In this document: in pieces, positions 24,445 to 33,031 of the stretch
Layout: each line of letters opens with the position of its first letter
Position numbering within the stretch: position 1 is the first letter of the stretch
Source of the DNA: Myxococcota bacterium
GTDB lineage: Bacteria > Myxococcota > JAJVIH01
DNA length: 41,780 bases
NCBI GenBank assembly: GCA_022072125.1
Contig: JAJVIH010000070.1
Coordinates: forward strand, 1 to 41,780
Direction: 5' to 3'
Made by a program: the position numbers and the translations under genes
The notes under the pieces: model-generated
Told to the model about the DNA's origin: nothing
The model's database searches: none
Seen by the model: the letters and a program-made list of their open reading frames with translations, nothing else

Positions 24445-25655
24445 CCTCCGCCGACGGCGCCGGCCATGGTGAAGATGGGCAGGTACATGGTGATGATCAA
24501 CCCGCCGATGCCGACGCCCAGAAAGCCCATGATGATAGGCTCCATGGCGGCTTTCATGCCCGCGATCGCGGCGTCCACTTCTTCTTCGTAAAAGTCGGCG
24601 ATCTTGTTGAGCATGGTGTCCATGGCGCCGGTGGCTTCGCCGACGGCGATCATCTGCACGACCATCGAGGGAAACACCTTGGTTTCCATCATCGGCTCGG
24701 CGATGTTTTTGCCTTCCGCGATCTTTTCGCGGGTGTACATGACGGCGGTTTCAATCACGTAGTTGCCAGCGGTTTTGGCCACGATCTGCAGGCCATCGAG
24801 GATCGGCACGCCCGAGGCGACCATGGTGCCCAGGGTACGGGTGAATTTCGCCACGGCGACCTTGCGGATGATCGGGCCCATGATCGGCAAGTGCAACACA
24901 ATCCGGTCCACAATCTGCCGGCCCTTGGCCGACCTATAGAAAGTGGTCAATCCCACCCCGGCGCCGACGATGCCGATAATCACGTAAATCAGGTTGGCGA
25001 CCAGCCAGTTGGACAGATCCACGACCATCTGCGTGGGCGCGGGAAGTTTGGCGCCCATGTCGGCGAACATGTCCGCGAAAGTGGGGATCACCTTCGTGAG
25101 CAGCACGCCCATGATTAAGGTAGCCATGACACACACGATGACCGGGTAGGTCATGGCGCCTTTCACGTCCTTGATGATCTTCTGGTTTTTTTCAATGTAT
25201 TGCGCCAAGCGGTTCATGATGGTGTCGAGAATACCGCCGATTTCTCCGGCGGCCACCAGGTTCACGAACAGCGGACTGAACACCTTGGGATGTTTCCCCA
25301 GCGCATCGGCGAAGGTGGAGCCTGACTCCACGTCTTCCTTCACCTTGGACAGAATCTTCCGGAAGTAGGCGTTTTCCGACTGCGTGGCGAGAATGTCGAG
25401 GCATTGCACCAGCGGAAGACCTGCGTCAATCATCGTGGCGAACTGGCGGGTGAACACCACGATGTCCTTCGCCGCCACGCCGGAACCAATCTGGATATTA
25501 TTCAGGTCATCCAGGAAGGACTTGGGCCGGACGGTCTTGGGGGTGATGCGCTGTTGCGCCAGCCGGTCCATGACAATCTGTTTGGACTCGGCCTCCATGG
25601 TGCCTTTCCGGACTTCTCCTGAAGGCAGCGTTCCCTCGTAAACAAATACGGGCAT
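24441..25655 (-). CDS. pilC: Type IV pilus inner-membrane platform protein PilC
   Basis: The 404-residue protein has the two T2SF domains (about 67-190 and 270-393) and three transmembrane segments of the GspF/PilC family. Typical motifs include VFTRQFATMIDAGLPLVQCLDIL, SGSTFADALGKHPKVFSPLFVNLVAAGE, FTRTLGTMVASGVPILDGL and MVVQMIAVGEATGAMDTMLNKIADFYEEEVD. It couples the cytoplasmic ATPases to pilus polymerisation; pilB and pilT are not in the window. It is the first gene of pilC-pilS-pilR-pilD. No clear sigma54 promoter was found upstream. Confidence 0.93.
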   Translation of the reverse strand: MPVFVYEGTLPSGEVRKGTMEAESKQIVMDRLAQQRITPKTVRPKSFLDDLNNIQIGSGVAAKDIVVFTRQFATMIDAGLPLVQCLDILATQSENAYFRKILSKVKEDVESGSTFADALGKHPKVFSPLFVNLVAAGEIGGILDTIMNRLAQYIEKNQKIIKDVKGAMTYPVIVCVMATLIMGVLLTKVIPTFADMFADMGAKLPAPTQMVVDLSNWLVANLIYVIIGIVGAGVGLTTFYRSAKGRQIVDRIVLHLPIMGPIIRKVAVAKFTRTLGTMVASGVPILDGLQIVAKTAGNYVIETAVMYTREKIAEGKNIAEPMMETKVFPSMVVQMIAVGEATGAMDTMLNKIADFYEEEVDAAIAGMKAAMEPIIMGFLGVGIGGLIITMYLPIFTMAGAVGGG

Positions 25656-25850
25656 GTGATCACCTCATCGTTGGCAACGAACCCATCTTCTAAAAAGAGT
25701 AACAACCTGCCTTATCGAATGCAAACAATTCCATCCGGGAATTCCCTGCGTGAACCACCCGCTCCCGCGGTGATTCGTGGCGGGTGGTGGCGATATCCAG
25801 CCCGCTTTCCGGACCGGACAGCCAGACCGGGAATGCACGACTCCTGTCTT

Positions 25851-25880
25851 TTGACCTGACGGCCCCGGACGCGATAAGAT
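25851..25880 (+). promoter_or_regulatory. Possible sigma70 promoter of the Pro/Ala/Tyr-rich protein gene
   Basis: TTGACC (25851-25856, five of six) and TAAGAT (25875-25880, four of six) are separated by 18 bp, about 45 bp before ATG 25926. A hairpin CTGGCC-CAAAC-GGCCAG at 25892-25908 would lie at the transcription start or in the leader and could act as an operator. Confidence 0.4.
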
Positions 25881-25925
25881 TTTGGCCTTGACTGGCCCAA
25901 ACGGCCAGAGAACCGGATATCCGCC

Positions 25926-26678
25926 ATGAAACGATTCATCCTGAAGGTTGGCGCCGCCGGCGCCGTGTCCCTGCTGCCAGTCATCGCCCTTGCGGCGGAC
26001 CCGCTGAACAACCTGTCTGGCACCCAGAACTGGAGCCGCGACGCCCTGGAAGGCAACGCCATTGGCCGCGCCCAGGACCAGATGCGCAAGGAAGCCACCG
26101 AATGGGAAGTCACCCACCGCGATTATACCGCCGACAGAAATGAATGGAGCCAGGCCCGCCAAAGCTCGCCCGGCGTGAACGTGACCTCTGGCCCCGGGTT
26201 GACCCCCGCTCCGGCCATGCCAGCCCCCGCGGCCGCCCCCCAATATGGAGCCCCAGGCGCTGGCGCGCCCTATGGCGCTCCTGCCTATGGGGCTCCCGCA
26301 CCAGCCTATGGCGCCCCTGCCCCGGCTTATGGCGCTCCGGCGTACGCCCCGCCTGCTCCCGCATACAACGCACCGGCCTATCCCGCCGCACCAGCCTATA
26401 CGGCTCCGGCCATGCCTGCCGCACCAGCCTATGCGCCGCCGCCCATGGCGCCGGCGGCTCCGGCGTATACGCCACCCCCGGCCCCCGCGTATACTCCCCC
26501 CCCTGCCGGACCAGCCTATCCCGCTGGCCCCGCGTATCCCGCGGGCGGTCCGGCGGCTCCGGCGTACACCGCCCCGGCGCCTTCTCCCGGATATGGCGCC
26601 CCGGCTCCATCCCCCGAGCCGGAACAGAAAAAACCGGATGTGAACAAGGAACTGGAAGACCTCGACAAGAAGGACTGA
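25926..26678 (+). CDS. Exported Pro/Ala/Tyr-rich repetitive protein
   Basis: The 250-residue product has a signal peptide (MKRFILKVGAAGAVSLLPVIALA, cut before residue 24), a short unique segment (residues 24-80, charged, with WEVTHRDYTADRNEWSQ), then about 130 residues of imperfect PAYxAP/PxYGAP repeats. The last stretch is a charged Lys/Glu/Asp tail (EQKKPDVNKELEDLDKKD). The repeat region should be a disordered or polyproline-II rod; there is no catalytic domain. It is divergent from pilC with a 270-bp gap, and the next gene begins 10 nt downstream. A periplasmic spacer or envelope cross-linker is one guess. The DNA here is repetitive, with recurring GCGCC-TATGG-like units. Confidence 0.8.
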   Translation: MKRFILKVGAAGAVSLLPVIALAADPLNNLSGTQNWSRDALEGNAIGRAQDQMRKEATEWEVTHRDYTADRNEWSQARQSSPGVNVTSGPGLTPAPAMPAPAAAPQYGAPGAGAPYGAPAYGAPAPAYGAPAPAYGAPAYAPPAPAYNAPAYPAAPAYTAPAMPAAPAYAPPPMAPAAPAYTPPPAPAYTPPPAGPAYPAGPAYPAGGPAAPAYTAPAPSPGYGAPAPSPEPEQKKPDVNKELEDLDKKD

Positions 26679-26688
26679 AGCGGAAAGT

Positions 26689-26943
26689 TTGCCACCTGCT
26701 CCGGTTCACGGATACAATCGGATTTCAGAATTGAGCCGATCTCTCTGGGTGGGGTGGGCCTTTGTCGTGCTCGCCTTGGTGATCATGGCGTGGGGCCGCT
26801 TGTTCAGCCCTTACCCTTTCATCATCCCGGAGACAAAAGGTTTCGCCGGTTGTCATTCCGGAATTGATATCGGCTGGATTCCGCTGGTTTGGGGTGTTTA
26901 TCGCCTGCTGAATTGGCGTTTGGCGAAACGGAGGTCTTCCTGA
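26689..26943 (+). CDS. Small membrane protein
   Basis: An 84-residue open frame with two predicted transmembrane helices (VGWAFVVLALVIMAWGRLF and DIGWIPLVWGVYRLLNW). Its stop overlaps the next gene's start as TGATG at 26941-26945, which supports translation. The first codon is uncertain: ATG 26689 or an in-frame TTG at 26731 are both weakly supported. Function unknown. Confidence 0.55.
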   Translation: MPPAPVHGYNRISELSRSLWVGWAFVVLALVIMAWGRLFSPYPFIIPETKGFAGCHSGIDIGWIPLVWGVYRLLNWRLAKRRSS

Positions 26944-27845
26944 TGGTTCGGTCGCGCAACTGGTTCCTGCTGGCTCTGGCGCTGATGATCTTCACGGGAT
27001 GCTCCAGCGGCATCGGCGCGTTGAAGAAAGGCGCCAACAAGGGCGACAAAAAATCCATTGACGGCCTGCTGGATATCGTCAGTGATCGCTCCGCCGATTC
27101 CGGTCTCCAGGCCGAGGCCGAACAGACGCTGACTTCGCTCAAGCCCGAAGCCGCGCCTGTGTTGCGCCAGGTGATCTGGGAGACCGATTCGGAAATACGG
27201 CAGGAAAAGGCGCTGGCCTATCTGACCCGCATGAAGCTGGACCAGGAGCCCCGCTTCCTGCTGGCGTACCTGTACAAACACCGCAATGGCGGCGGCAAGG
27301 ACATGGACAACTATATCGCGGTATGCAAAACGCTCCGCGACGCCGCCACGCCCATGAAGGTGCAGCGCCTGATTGACCTGATGGCCCATACGCCGGACAA
27401 AAACAGGCAGCTCTGGCTCATCCACGCCATGAAAGGGTGGAGCGCCGATCAAATCAAGCCAGCCAACGAGTTTCTGGTGCGGCTGCTGGACGGCAAAAAA
27501 ACCGATTTCCGGCTGGAAGCCGCCGCGGTCAAAACGCTGGACAAGGACCCCGCCGCCGCGAATGCGGTGGTGTTGCGCTTCGGCGCCTGGGTGGACAAAG
27601 TGGTCCATGAGGTCAAATTCGGCGATGGCTCTTTCATGGGCGCCGATGAGGCCATCAAGGGGGCTGCAAAATACCTGCAGACTTCCGCATCCGACAAGGC
27701 CCTCGCAAGCATCATTGGCAAAAACGCGGGGCAGCGTCTGTCGGATGAACTGGCGCGCATTCCCTCCGCCCTGCGCGAACGGCACCCGCCATTGAAGGAG
27801 GCGTCAGCGGCCATCGAGCAGTTCCGCAAGGCAACCGGAAGCTGA
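26943..27845 (+). CDS. Lipoprotein with predicted helical (HEAT-like) domain
   Basis: The 300-residue product begins at ATG 26943, with GGAGG nine bases upstream, overlapping the small membrane gene. The lipobox is FTGC with Cys20. The rest is charged amphipathic helices, with repeated ~35-residue units (EAAPVLRQVIWETDSEIRQEKALAYLTRM and following) like HEAT or armadillo helices. Such repeats usually bind another protein. Family not recognised. Confidence 0.75.
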   Translation: MVRSRNWFLLALALMIFTGCSSGIGALKKGANKGDKKSIDGLLDIVSDRSADSGLQAEAEQTLTSLKPEAAPVLRQVIWETDSEIRQEKALAYLTRMKLDQEPRFLLAYLYKHRNGGGKDMDNYIAVCKTLRDAATPMKVQRLIDLMAHTPDKNRQLWLIHAMKGWSADQIKPANEFLVRLLDGKKTDFRLEAAAVKTLDKDPAAANAVVLRFGAWVDKVVHEVKFGDGSFMGADEAIKGAAKYLQTSASDKALASIIGKNAGQRLSDELARIPSALRERHPPLKEASAAIEQFRKATGS

Positions 27846-27872
27846 TTTCATCACGCAATGGATACCCCCGGC

Positions 27873-28598
27873 ATGAAGTTGTTCAAATTTGCGACCGCAT
27901 TCGCCCTGATCCTGCCCGCGCTGGCGCTGAGCGCCTGCGAGGAAGAAACCGCCACCCTGGATGCGGGCGGCGGCGACGCCAGTTCCGGGCCCTCACGGCC
28001 GGACCTGCAGCGCATCATGGGGCTGGAGGCGGGCAAACGCTGGGTGTTCCAGAAGGTTGGAACGAACGAAATCTGGTCCATCGAAATTTCACCATCCTCG
28101 GACGCCAACCGTTTCCGCAAACAGGCGTTGTCGCTGGTGTGGCGCGGCGGGGTGGATGAAAGCAAGCCAGGCAGCGGCTTCCAGCGCAGAACAGACTATA
28201 TCCAGGCCAGCGCCGACGAGGTGCTCTTGCTAGGACAGGATTTGTTGATCAGCGGAGCCACCCAGGAGTTTATCAGTTACGACCCCCCGGTCGTGCTGGC
28301 GAAGGTGGAAACGATCAACAAGCTAGAGCGGATCGCCCCGAAAGTAACCACCATCACCAAGACCACCCGCACCAACACGCAGTCCTCCGATAAAACCACC
28401 CTGGAAGAGACCCACGAGGCGATCTCGCTGACCGAGGTCGTGAAACTCCCGTCGAAGGAACTGGTGGCCCGGATCTTTGACCGCAATATTCTCGCCACGG
28501 GCAAGGAATCCCAAAGGGAAATCATCTGGGCGTCTGAAGACGAAGGCGGCATCATCAAATTCCAGGATACGAAAAACGCCCAGTTCGAGCGCAAGTAG
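27873..28598 (+). CDS. Lipoprotein of unknown function
   Basis: A 241-residue product from ATG 27873; ATG 27858 is an alternative but would put residues before the signal peptide. Lipobox LSAC with Cys22, then EEETATLDAGGG linker. The mature part has many beta-rich segments (GKRWVFQKVGTNEIWSIEIS, KLERIAPKVTTITKTTRTN) but no recognised domain. It follows the previous lipoprotein closely and may be co-transcribed. Confidence 0.72.
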   Translation: MKLFKFATAFALILPALALSACEEETATLDAGGGDASSGPSRPDLQRIMGLEAGKRWVFQKVGTNEIWSIEISPSSDANRFRKQALSLVWRGGVDESKPGSGFQRRTDYIQASADEVLLLGQDLLISGATQEFISYDPPVVLAKVETINKLERIAPKVTTITKTTRTNTQSSDKTTLEETHEAISLTEVVKLPSKELVARIFDRNILATGKESQREIIWASEDEGGIIKFQDTKNAQFERK

Positions 28599-28619
28599 GC
28601 CTATCGCCAGGCCAGCGGT

Positions 28620-28640
28620 GCGGGAATACCCGCCCATTTT
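28620..28640 (+). terminator. Weak intrinsic terminator candidate
   Basis: GCGGG-AATA-CCCGC (28620-28633) is followed by CCATTTTACC, i.e. four U residues. It lies 22 nt after the lipoprotein stop. A preceding small hairpin GGCCT/AGGCC (28598-28613) adds to it. Confidence 0.4.
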
Positions 28641-28797
28641 ACCTTAATCATCGCCCTTTCGCGCATTCTCTCCGTTTTCCGTCAGCCATTTCCATGACGG
28701 TGCGCCCCCATCCCCGCCAGGATGGCGCCGGCTGAGAGGAAACGGGTCCCGCCGCCGCGTGGGATCAATTCCTCGCTGGAAAGAATCACCGGCGCGA

Positions 28798-29430
28798 TCA
28801 CAATCCATCTCCGGGATCGCTCTCTCCCGGCCCCGTGGGGCGCTCCAGGTAATGGGAGAGTTGCAGCCGCAGTTTGGCGCGCCCCAATTGCAGGTGGGTG
28901 CGCACCGACGATTCGGCGCATTCCAGCATTTCCGCCACCTCGTGTTTCTCGAATCCCTGAATGTCATGGAGAATCACCGCGGCGCGCTGTTTGGGCGGCA
29001 GTTTCTGCAAAGCCTGCTCAATCTTGCCGCGCAGTTCTTCATCCTCGGTGGCGGAATCCGGATGTTCCCCCCGGCGATCACTGGGAGACCGGCGCACCGC
29101 GCTGTTTTCATCGGGAACCAGCAGGGATCGCTGGCGGCGGCGCAGATGGTCCAGACACTGGTTGACGGTGACCCGTCCTATCCATCCGCTGAAATTCCCC
29201 TGGGGCTTGTACTTGGGCAGGATGGCGTAAATCTTCACCATGACATCCTGGAGAATGTCATCCGCCATCGCGGGGCTGGCGGTCATGCGCAGGGCGATGG
29301 CGTAAATATGCCGCCGGTATTGACGGTAGATGGTTTCAATCACCTTCTCCGGGTGATGTTCAAAACCGGCTGCGAGGGCGTCAATTTCCGGGTTATGGGC
29401 CGCCACGGGGTTCACACAGGCCCAACGCAT
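28798..29430 (-). CDS. ECF-type RNA polymerase sigma factor
   Basis: The ~210-residue product shows sigma region 2 (IYRQYRRHIYAIALRMTASPAMADDILQDVMVKIYAIL, then WIGRVTVNQCLDHLRRR) and region 4 (LPPKQRAAVILHDIQGFEKHEVAEMLECAESSVRTHLQLGRAKLR). ATG 29430 is the most plausible start, but the site before it is weak and codons further upstream (to 29526) are open. No anti-sigma factor, zinc-finger (ZAS) or membrane anti-sigma gene is adjacent, so its control is unknown. Confidence 0.88.
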   Translation of the reverse strand: MRWACVNPVAAHNPEIDALAAGFEHHPEKVIETIYRQYRRHIYAIALRMTASPAMADDILQDVMVKIYAILPKYKPQGNFSGWIGRVTVNQCLDHLRRRQRSLLVPDENSAVRRSPSDRRGEHPDSATEDEELRGKIEQALQKLPPKQRAAVILHDIQGFEKHEVAEMLECAESSVRTHLQLGRAKLRLQLSHYLERPTGPGESDPGDGL

Positions 29431-29544
29431 GTTGTGGTGTGGTTGTCTAAGGCCTGCAATGGGAGTCCACCGGTTGACCGATGGGAAGTCAAGTGATGGG
29501 GCGCTGGATGCCTGGCATCCCCCCACAACCCGTGGAGAGGCCGC

Positions 29545-30339
29545 TCACCCGGCGGATAGTTCTTCCACGCGGCGGCGGGCGCGCAGGGTGTATTCGGAGT
29601 CCTCCGGACCCGAGGAGGCTTCCCGGAAATCCAGCAGGGCCGCCTCGTGCTTCTTTTGCAATTCGCGGGCCATCCCCCGCACATACAACGCCTGAATGGC
29701 CAGCGGATGAAACGAGCGCGCCAGGTGCAGGACGGCGTTGATCTCCCCCTCCGCGGTATGGGGATCCGATTGTCCCAGGGCGATCTTGGCGCGAGCGATG
29801 CCAATCAGCGGCTCCAGGGTGGTTTCCCCCTCGCCCGATGGAACCCCGTTCATCAGGGCGGCCGCCTCGGTGATGCGATCCTTGTCAGCCAGCCAGTGGG
29901 CCCGGCCCGCAAGAAAATGCAGCCGCACCGCCGGACTGAATTCCTCCGGTTTGTGCGCTTCGTAGAAATCGCCCACCTGGTTGAGCTGACCGTGGATGAT
30001 CAGCAGTTCATTGCGGGCCAGGCTGGTCAGCAGCGGATAGCGTTTGCGCATGAATATCTTCACGAACAACCCCACCAGCCAGAACAACCGCTTGGGATCG
30101 CCGCGAATCGCCGATGAAAACGCCATCAGAAAATTGCCCGCCAGCCACAAACCAACGGCCAGCGCCGCCATGAGCAGGCTGAAGAAGATCAGGCCAAGGG
30201 TCGAGGTTTCCGGATGTTTGCGCAGCCAGAACAGGATCACCGCGACGGGGATCGCATACAGGCCGATCAGGCGCAAAATCAGGCCGGAGATACTTAGAAA
30301 GGACAACGAAACCGATATTTTGCCCTGATACCGGGCCAC
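29545..30339 (-). CDS. Membrane-anchored protein with TPR-like C-domain
   Basis: The 264-residue product has two or three N-terminal transmembrane helices (about 16-35, 50-75) and a C-terminal helical segment (about 110-264) with Ala-rich repeats such as FLAGRAHWLADKDRITEAAALM and LGQSDPHTAEGEINAVLHLARSF that resemble TPR units. It starts six bases after the PHP-domain lipoprotein gene's stop, so they form an operon. Function unknown. Confidence 0.7.
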   Translation of the reverse strand: MARYQGKISVSLSFLSISGLILRLIGLYAIPVAVILFWLRKHPETSTLGLIFFSLLMAALAVGLWLAGNFLMAFSSAIRGDPKRLFWLVGLFVKIFMRKRYPLLTSLARNELLIIHGQLNQVGDFYEAHKPEEFSPAVRLHFLAGRAHWLADKDRITEAAALMNGVPSGEGETTLEPLIGIARAKIALGQSDPHTAEGEINAVLHLARSFHPLAIQALYVRGMARELQKKHEAALLDFREASSGPEDSEYTLRARRRVEELSAG

Positions 30340-30345
30340 TTCAAC

Positions 30346-31875
30346 TTACCTGACATACACCGGATTGGAGTGAATCCACGTGTATTCCTTCATGAAGGTT
30401 TTCGGCCGGGGTCCCATGAAGGGCTCATAGTGCCGCGGCGTCATCATCACACGGACATAGTAAGCACCGGCTGACCGCACATCAAACGCAATTTCATCGC
30501 CGGACTGGGCGATCACTTCCGCCTTGCCGCCCTCCACCCGGATCAATTCCGCCCGGATTTCGGGTTCATTATCGCCCCCCGGGACATCATCGGCCAGCCG
30601 CGGGGCGGTGATATTCAACCGGATATTCCCCTCCTGAAGCTTCAGAACGGAGCCCATCTCCGCCACCTTCCCGCCCTGAATGGCATGGAAATCGAAGCGA
30701 TCAGGCGTGCCAAGCGCCTCGAAGGCGATGTACATGCGGCCGCCGCCGATGGCCGACTTGATGGCGTCCGGCTCCAGCGAATCCACCAGGGCGGTGTTGG
30801 AGAACCAGTGCAGCAACCGGCGGAAACTGTCGCCGCGCTCGCCATCGGACAATTTGCCCTGAAGCACATTCTCATGGGCGTCGGTGCCGGCGGTGGCGAC
30901 CATCTGCCGCTCGCCAATCAGCGTATGCCATTTGCCCAGCGCGTTGTCGTTGGGCAGCACAAAGGCCAGGAAAGCGAGATCCGGGTGGGCGGTTTTCTCC
31001 GGCTCCAGCAGGAAAGGCGTCATCGCCTTGATGCCGCCGGTGCTGTCCAGACCAAGATGTTCGGGCCGGATGCGCGGATCAATATTCGCATGCAGATTGT
31101 AGACCTCCATTCCGGTCAGCGGCAGGGCGCGGAACCATTCCAGCGGTTTGGATTCGCTATGGGCGCGGAACACCAAGGCGCCGTTCTTGATCATGACCTC
31201 GGCGGCCTCCTTGCTGGACCCGCCGAGAATTTTCCCGATCTCTTCCTTGCTGGATCCCACATGCCGGTGCAGACCGACCGGCATCAGATCATTTTCCGAT
31301 CCCACCATCAGGACCGGACCCGGACGATCCCCGCAGGTCATCTGGTTGGCGTATGGGGAGCCCTCCCGGGTGATGAGTTTGTCGCCCTCCCCGATCAACA
31401 GCAGTTGCTCGAAGGGATGGGAGTCCACATACGCCCGGTGATCCGTCAGCATGGCGTAATCCTGACGGGAGACGCACAGGGCGCGGCGCAGGTTGGCGAG
31501 GCAGGTGAGATCAATGCTGCCGTCTTCGCGGCGGCCCTGGCCATCGCAGGCGTCATGCGAGTAGGGGCTATGCAGATGGATGATGCCGCGCGCGCGCCGC
31601 AACCCGCGTGGAGAGGTCAGCTTGTCCGTGGGAACAAGGCCGGGATTCCATTCCCTGGATCGCTCCGGTTTGGGAGGCGCGGCGCTTCCGCCTCCCGTGG
31701 CGGACACATCGGGCGCGGGCATATCGCCGGTATCCGCGGGATCCAGCGCCGTCCCGGCGTCTGGAGCACCGCCCGCCGGCGCCGGCCCGGTTTTTTCACC
31801 GCCGCACGCGGCCAACCAGACCGCGGAGAACACACCCAATACCCAAACAGCCAGGAAAAATCGCCTGCAACACAT
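30346..31875 (-). CDS. Lipoprotein PHP-type metallohydrolase
   Basis: The 509-residue product uses ATG 31875, seven bases after GGGAG; ATG 31893 is the alternative. Signal with lipobox LAAC (Cys24), a Pro/Ala/Asp/Thr linker to about 85, then a PHP-like domain. Motif I is IIHLHSPYSHDACDG (His100, His102), motif II is MLTDHRAY (Asp145, His146), then GSEND (193-196), GLHRHV, VFRAHS, and motif IV TAGTDAHENV (Asp332, His334). These are the metal ligands of PHP phosphoesterases. The C-terminal ~110 residues are a beta domain (FDFHAIQGGKVAEMGSVLKLQ). Export as a lipoprotein is unusual for PHP enzymes. The substrate is unknown; a phosphate ester in the periplasm or on the outer membrane is inferred. 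Confidence 0.83.
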   Translation of the reverse strand: MCCRRFFLAVWVLGVFSAVWLAACGGEKTGPAPAGGAPDAGTALDPADTGDMPAPDVSATGGGSAAPPKPERSREWNPGLVPTDKLTSPRGLRRARGIIHLHSPYSHDACDGQGRREDGSIDLTCLANLRRALCVSRQDYAMLTDHRAYVDSHPFEQLLLIGEGDKLITREGSPYANQMTCGDRPGPVLMVGSENDLMPVGLHRHVGSSKEEIGKILGGSSKEAAEVMIKNGALVFRAHSESKPLEWFRALPLTGMEVYNLHANIDPRIRPEHLGLDSTGGIKAMTPFLLEPEKTAHPDLAFLAFVLPNDNALGKWHTLIGERQMVATAGTDAHENVLQGKLSDGERGDSFRRLLHWFSNTALVDSLEPDAIKSAIGGGRMYIAFEALGTPDRFDFHAIQGGKVAEMGSVLKLQEGNIRLNITAPRLADDVPGGDNEPEIRAELIRVEGGKAEVIAQSGDEIAFDVRSAGAYYVRVMMTPRHYEPFMGPRPKTFMKEYTWIHSNPVYVR

Positions 31876-31973
31876 GCCGTCTCTCCCAATCATCCGGTTG
31901 AACTGTCATCACGGAGCCAGTCAGGATAGTCTGAAATCCGCCTTCGCACCCAAAACACGAACTGACCAAGACT

Positions 31974-32873
31974 GTGGCAGAATCCCCAGGCAACATCAAG
32001 ACACCCGGCGATCCGGCGGTTACGCCGCGCGGACTTCTGATCAGCGCAACGGGAACCTTTTTCTTCGCCCTGTGTGGAATCATCGCCCGGCTGGGCTATT
32101 CCCATGGCGCCACGCCGGCGGGGGTGGCTGTCATCCAGGCCTTGCTGGCCTTCCCATTGGCTCTCATCGCCGCCGGCGGGTGGCGGAGCGTGCGCGGGAA
32201 GGAGTTGCGCAACTGCTTTGTCCTTGCGGTGATGGGTGGTCTGGGCGGCATGTTCCTCCTGGAGGGATATGGACGGCTGGGCGTCACCACCACCACGCTG
32301 ATTTTTTCCTGTTATCCCCTGCTGGTGGGGCTCTTCGAGTGGTTCTTCGCCGGGAGAAGGCCGCAGGCCCTGTGGTTCGTGTTTTTCGCCCTGGCGCTTG
32401 CGGGAGTGGCCATCGCCATCGAGGCATGGCGGGGGGTGGCGGCGCTATCCCTGCAGTACCTCTTTCCGGTGGCGGCGTGCCTTTCGGTGGCGGCGCTGGA
32501 TTTGCTGGGCCAGCGCATCGCCGGCGCGGTGGCGCCCAGGGTCTCGACCATTTACGTGACGCTGTTCAATATTCCCCTGATGGGCGCGCTCTACAACACC
32601 CGCGCCCTGCCCGAACTGACGCAACCGGCAAGCCTGATCACCGGCGCCGCGCTGGGGTTGTTCTCCATGCTGGCCATGCGCTTCAAGCTGACCGGCATCT
32701 CCATGGTGGGCGCCGTGGCGGGATCACTGGTGTCCACCAGTCAGCCGGCGTGGGCGCTGGGGTTGTCGGTGCTGGTGCTCAAGGAAAGCACGGGGTTGCC
32801 AGGAATCGCCGGGGTGCTGATCACCATGGGCTCCATCGCGGGGATGATCTGGACCAACCGCCGCGGGACATGA
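31974..32873 (+). CDS. DMT-superfamily (EamA) transporter
   Basis: The 299-residue product starts at GTG 31974 (no ATG in the vicinity). Ten transmembrane helices in two EamA halves are visible: the first has ISATGTFFFALCGIIARLGY and LEGYGRLGVTTTTLIFSCYPLLVGLFEW, the second has LLGQRIAGAVAPRVSTIYVTLFNIP, LTGISMVGAVAGSLVSTSQPAWALGLSVLVLKE and MGSIAGMIWTNRR. The family exports amino acids, nucleosides or other metabolites; the substrate is unclear. It is divergent from the PHP operon. Confidence 0.9.
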   Translation: MAESPGNIKTPGDPAVTPRGLLISATGTFFFALCGIIARLGYSHGATPAGVAVIQALLAFPLALIAAGGWRSVRGKELRNCFVLAVMGGLGGMFLLEGYGRLGVTTTTLIFSCYPLLVGLFEWFFAGRRPQALWFVFFALALAGVAIAIEAWRGVAALSLQYLFPVAACLSVAALDLLGQRIAGAVAPRVSTIYVTLFNIPLMGALYNTRALPELTQPASLITGAALGLFSMLAMRFKLTGISMVGAVAGSLVSTSQPAWALGLSVLVLKESTGLPGIAGVLITMGSIAGMIWTNRRGT

Positions 32874-32916
32874 TCCCGGACCCGGGTTTTGGAGCATCAA
32901 CCGCCTTCAACGGCTG

Positions 32917-32961
32917 CAATCGCGGCTTGGCGGACTCGCCCCGCCCGCCAGTCCGCGATTG
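32917..32961. repeat. Long imperfect hairpin between convergent genes
   Basis: CAATCGCGG (32917-32925) pairs with CCGCGATTG (32953-32961), and a further arm continues inward with one mismatch and a G-U pair (32926-32933 with 32945-32952), leaving an 11-nt loop. No U-run is attached, but it lies 44 nt past the DMT gene stop and may help end transcription from either side. Confidence 0.6.
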
Positions 32962-32970
32962 TCCACATCC

Positions 32971-33002
32971 ATATAAACAACAAGGGCCCCGATCAGGGGC
33001 CC
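32971..33002 (-). terminator. Intrinsic terminator of the pilP-to-efp operon
   Basis: On the minus strand GGGCCCC-TGATC-GGGGCCC (33002-32984) is followed by a U-rich tail TTGTTGTTTATAT. It lies 30 nt after the efp stop. Confidence 0.75.
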
Positions 33003-33031
33003 CTGGAAACCGGGAAGGTTCTTCTCCAGAA

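Noticed and set aside
25700-25755. Possible sigma54 promoter upstream of pilC
   Set aside because: The GG and GC pairs around TGGAATTGTTTGCA are eight bases apart instead of ten, so the element does not fit -24/-12 spacing.
26240-26620. Tandem short DNA repeats as non-coding satellite
   Set aside because: They are in frame in a gene with a good signal peptide and code for PAYxAP units.
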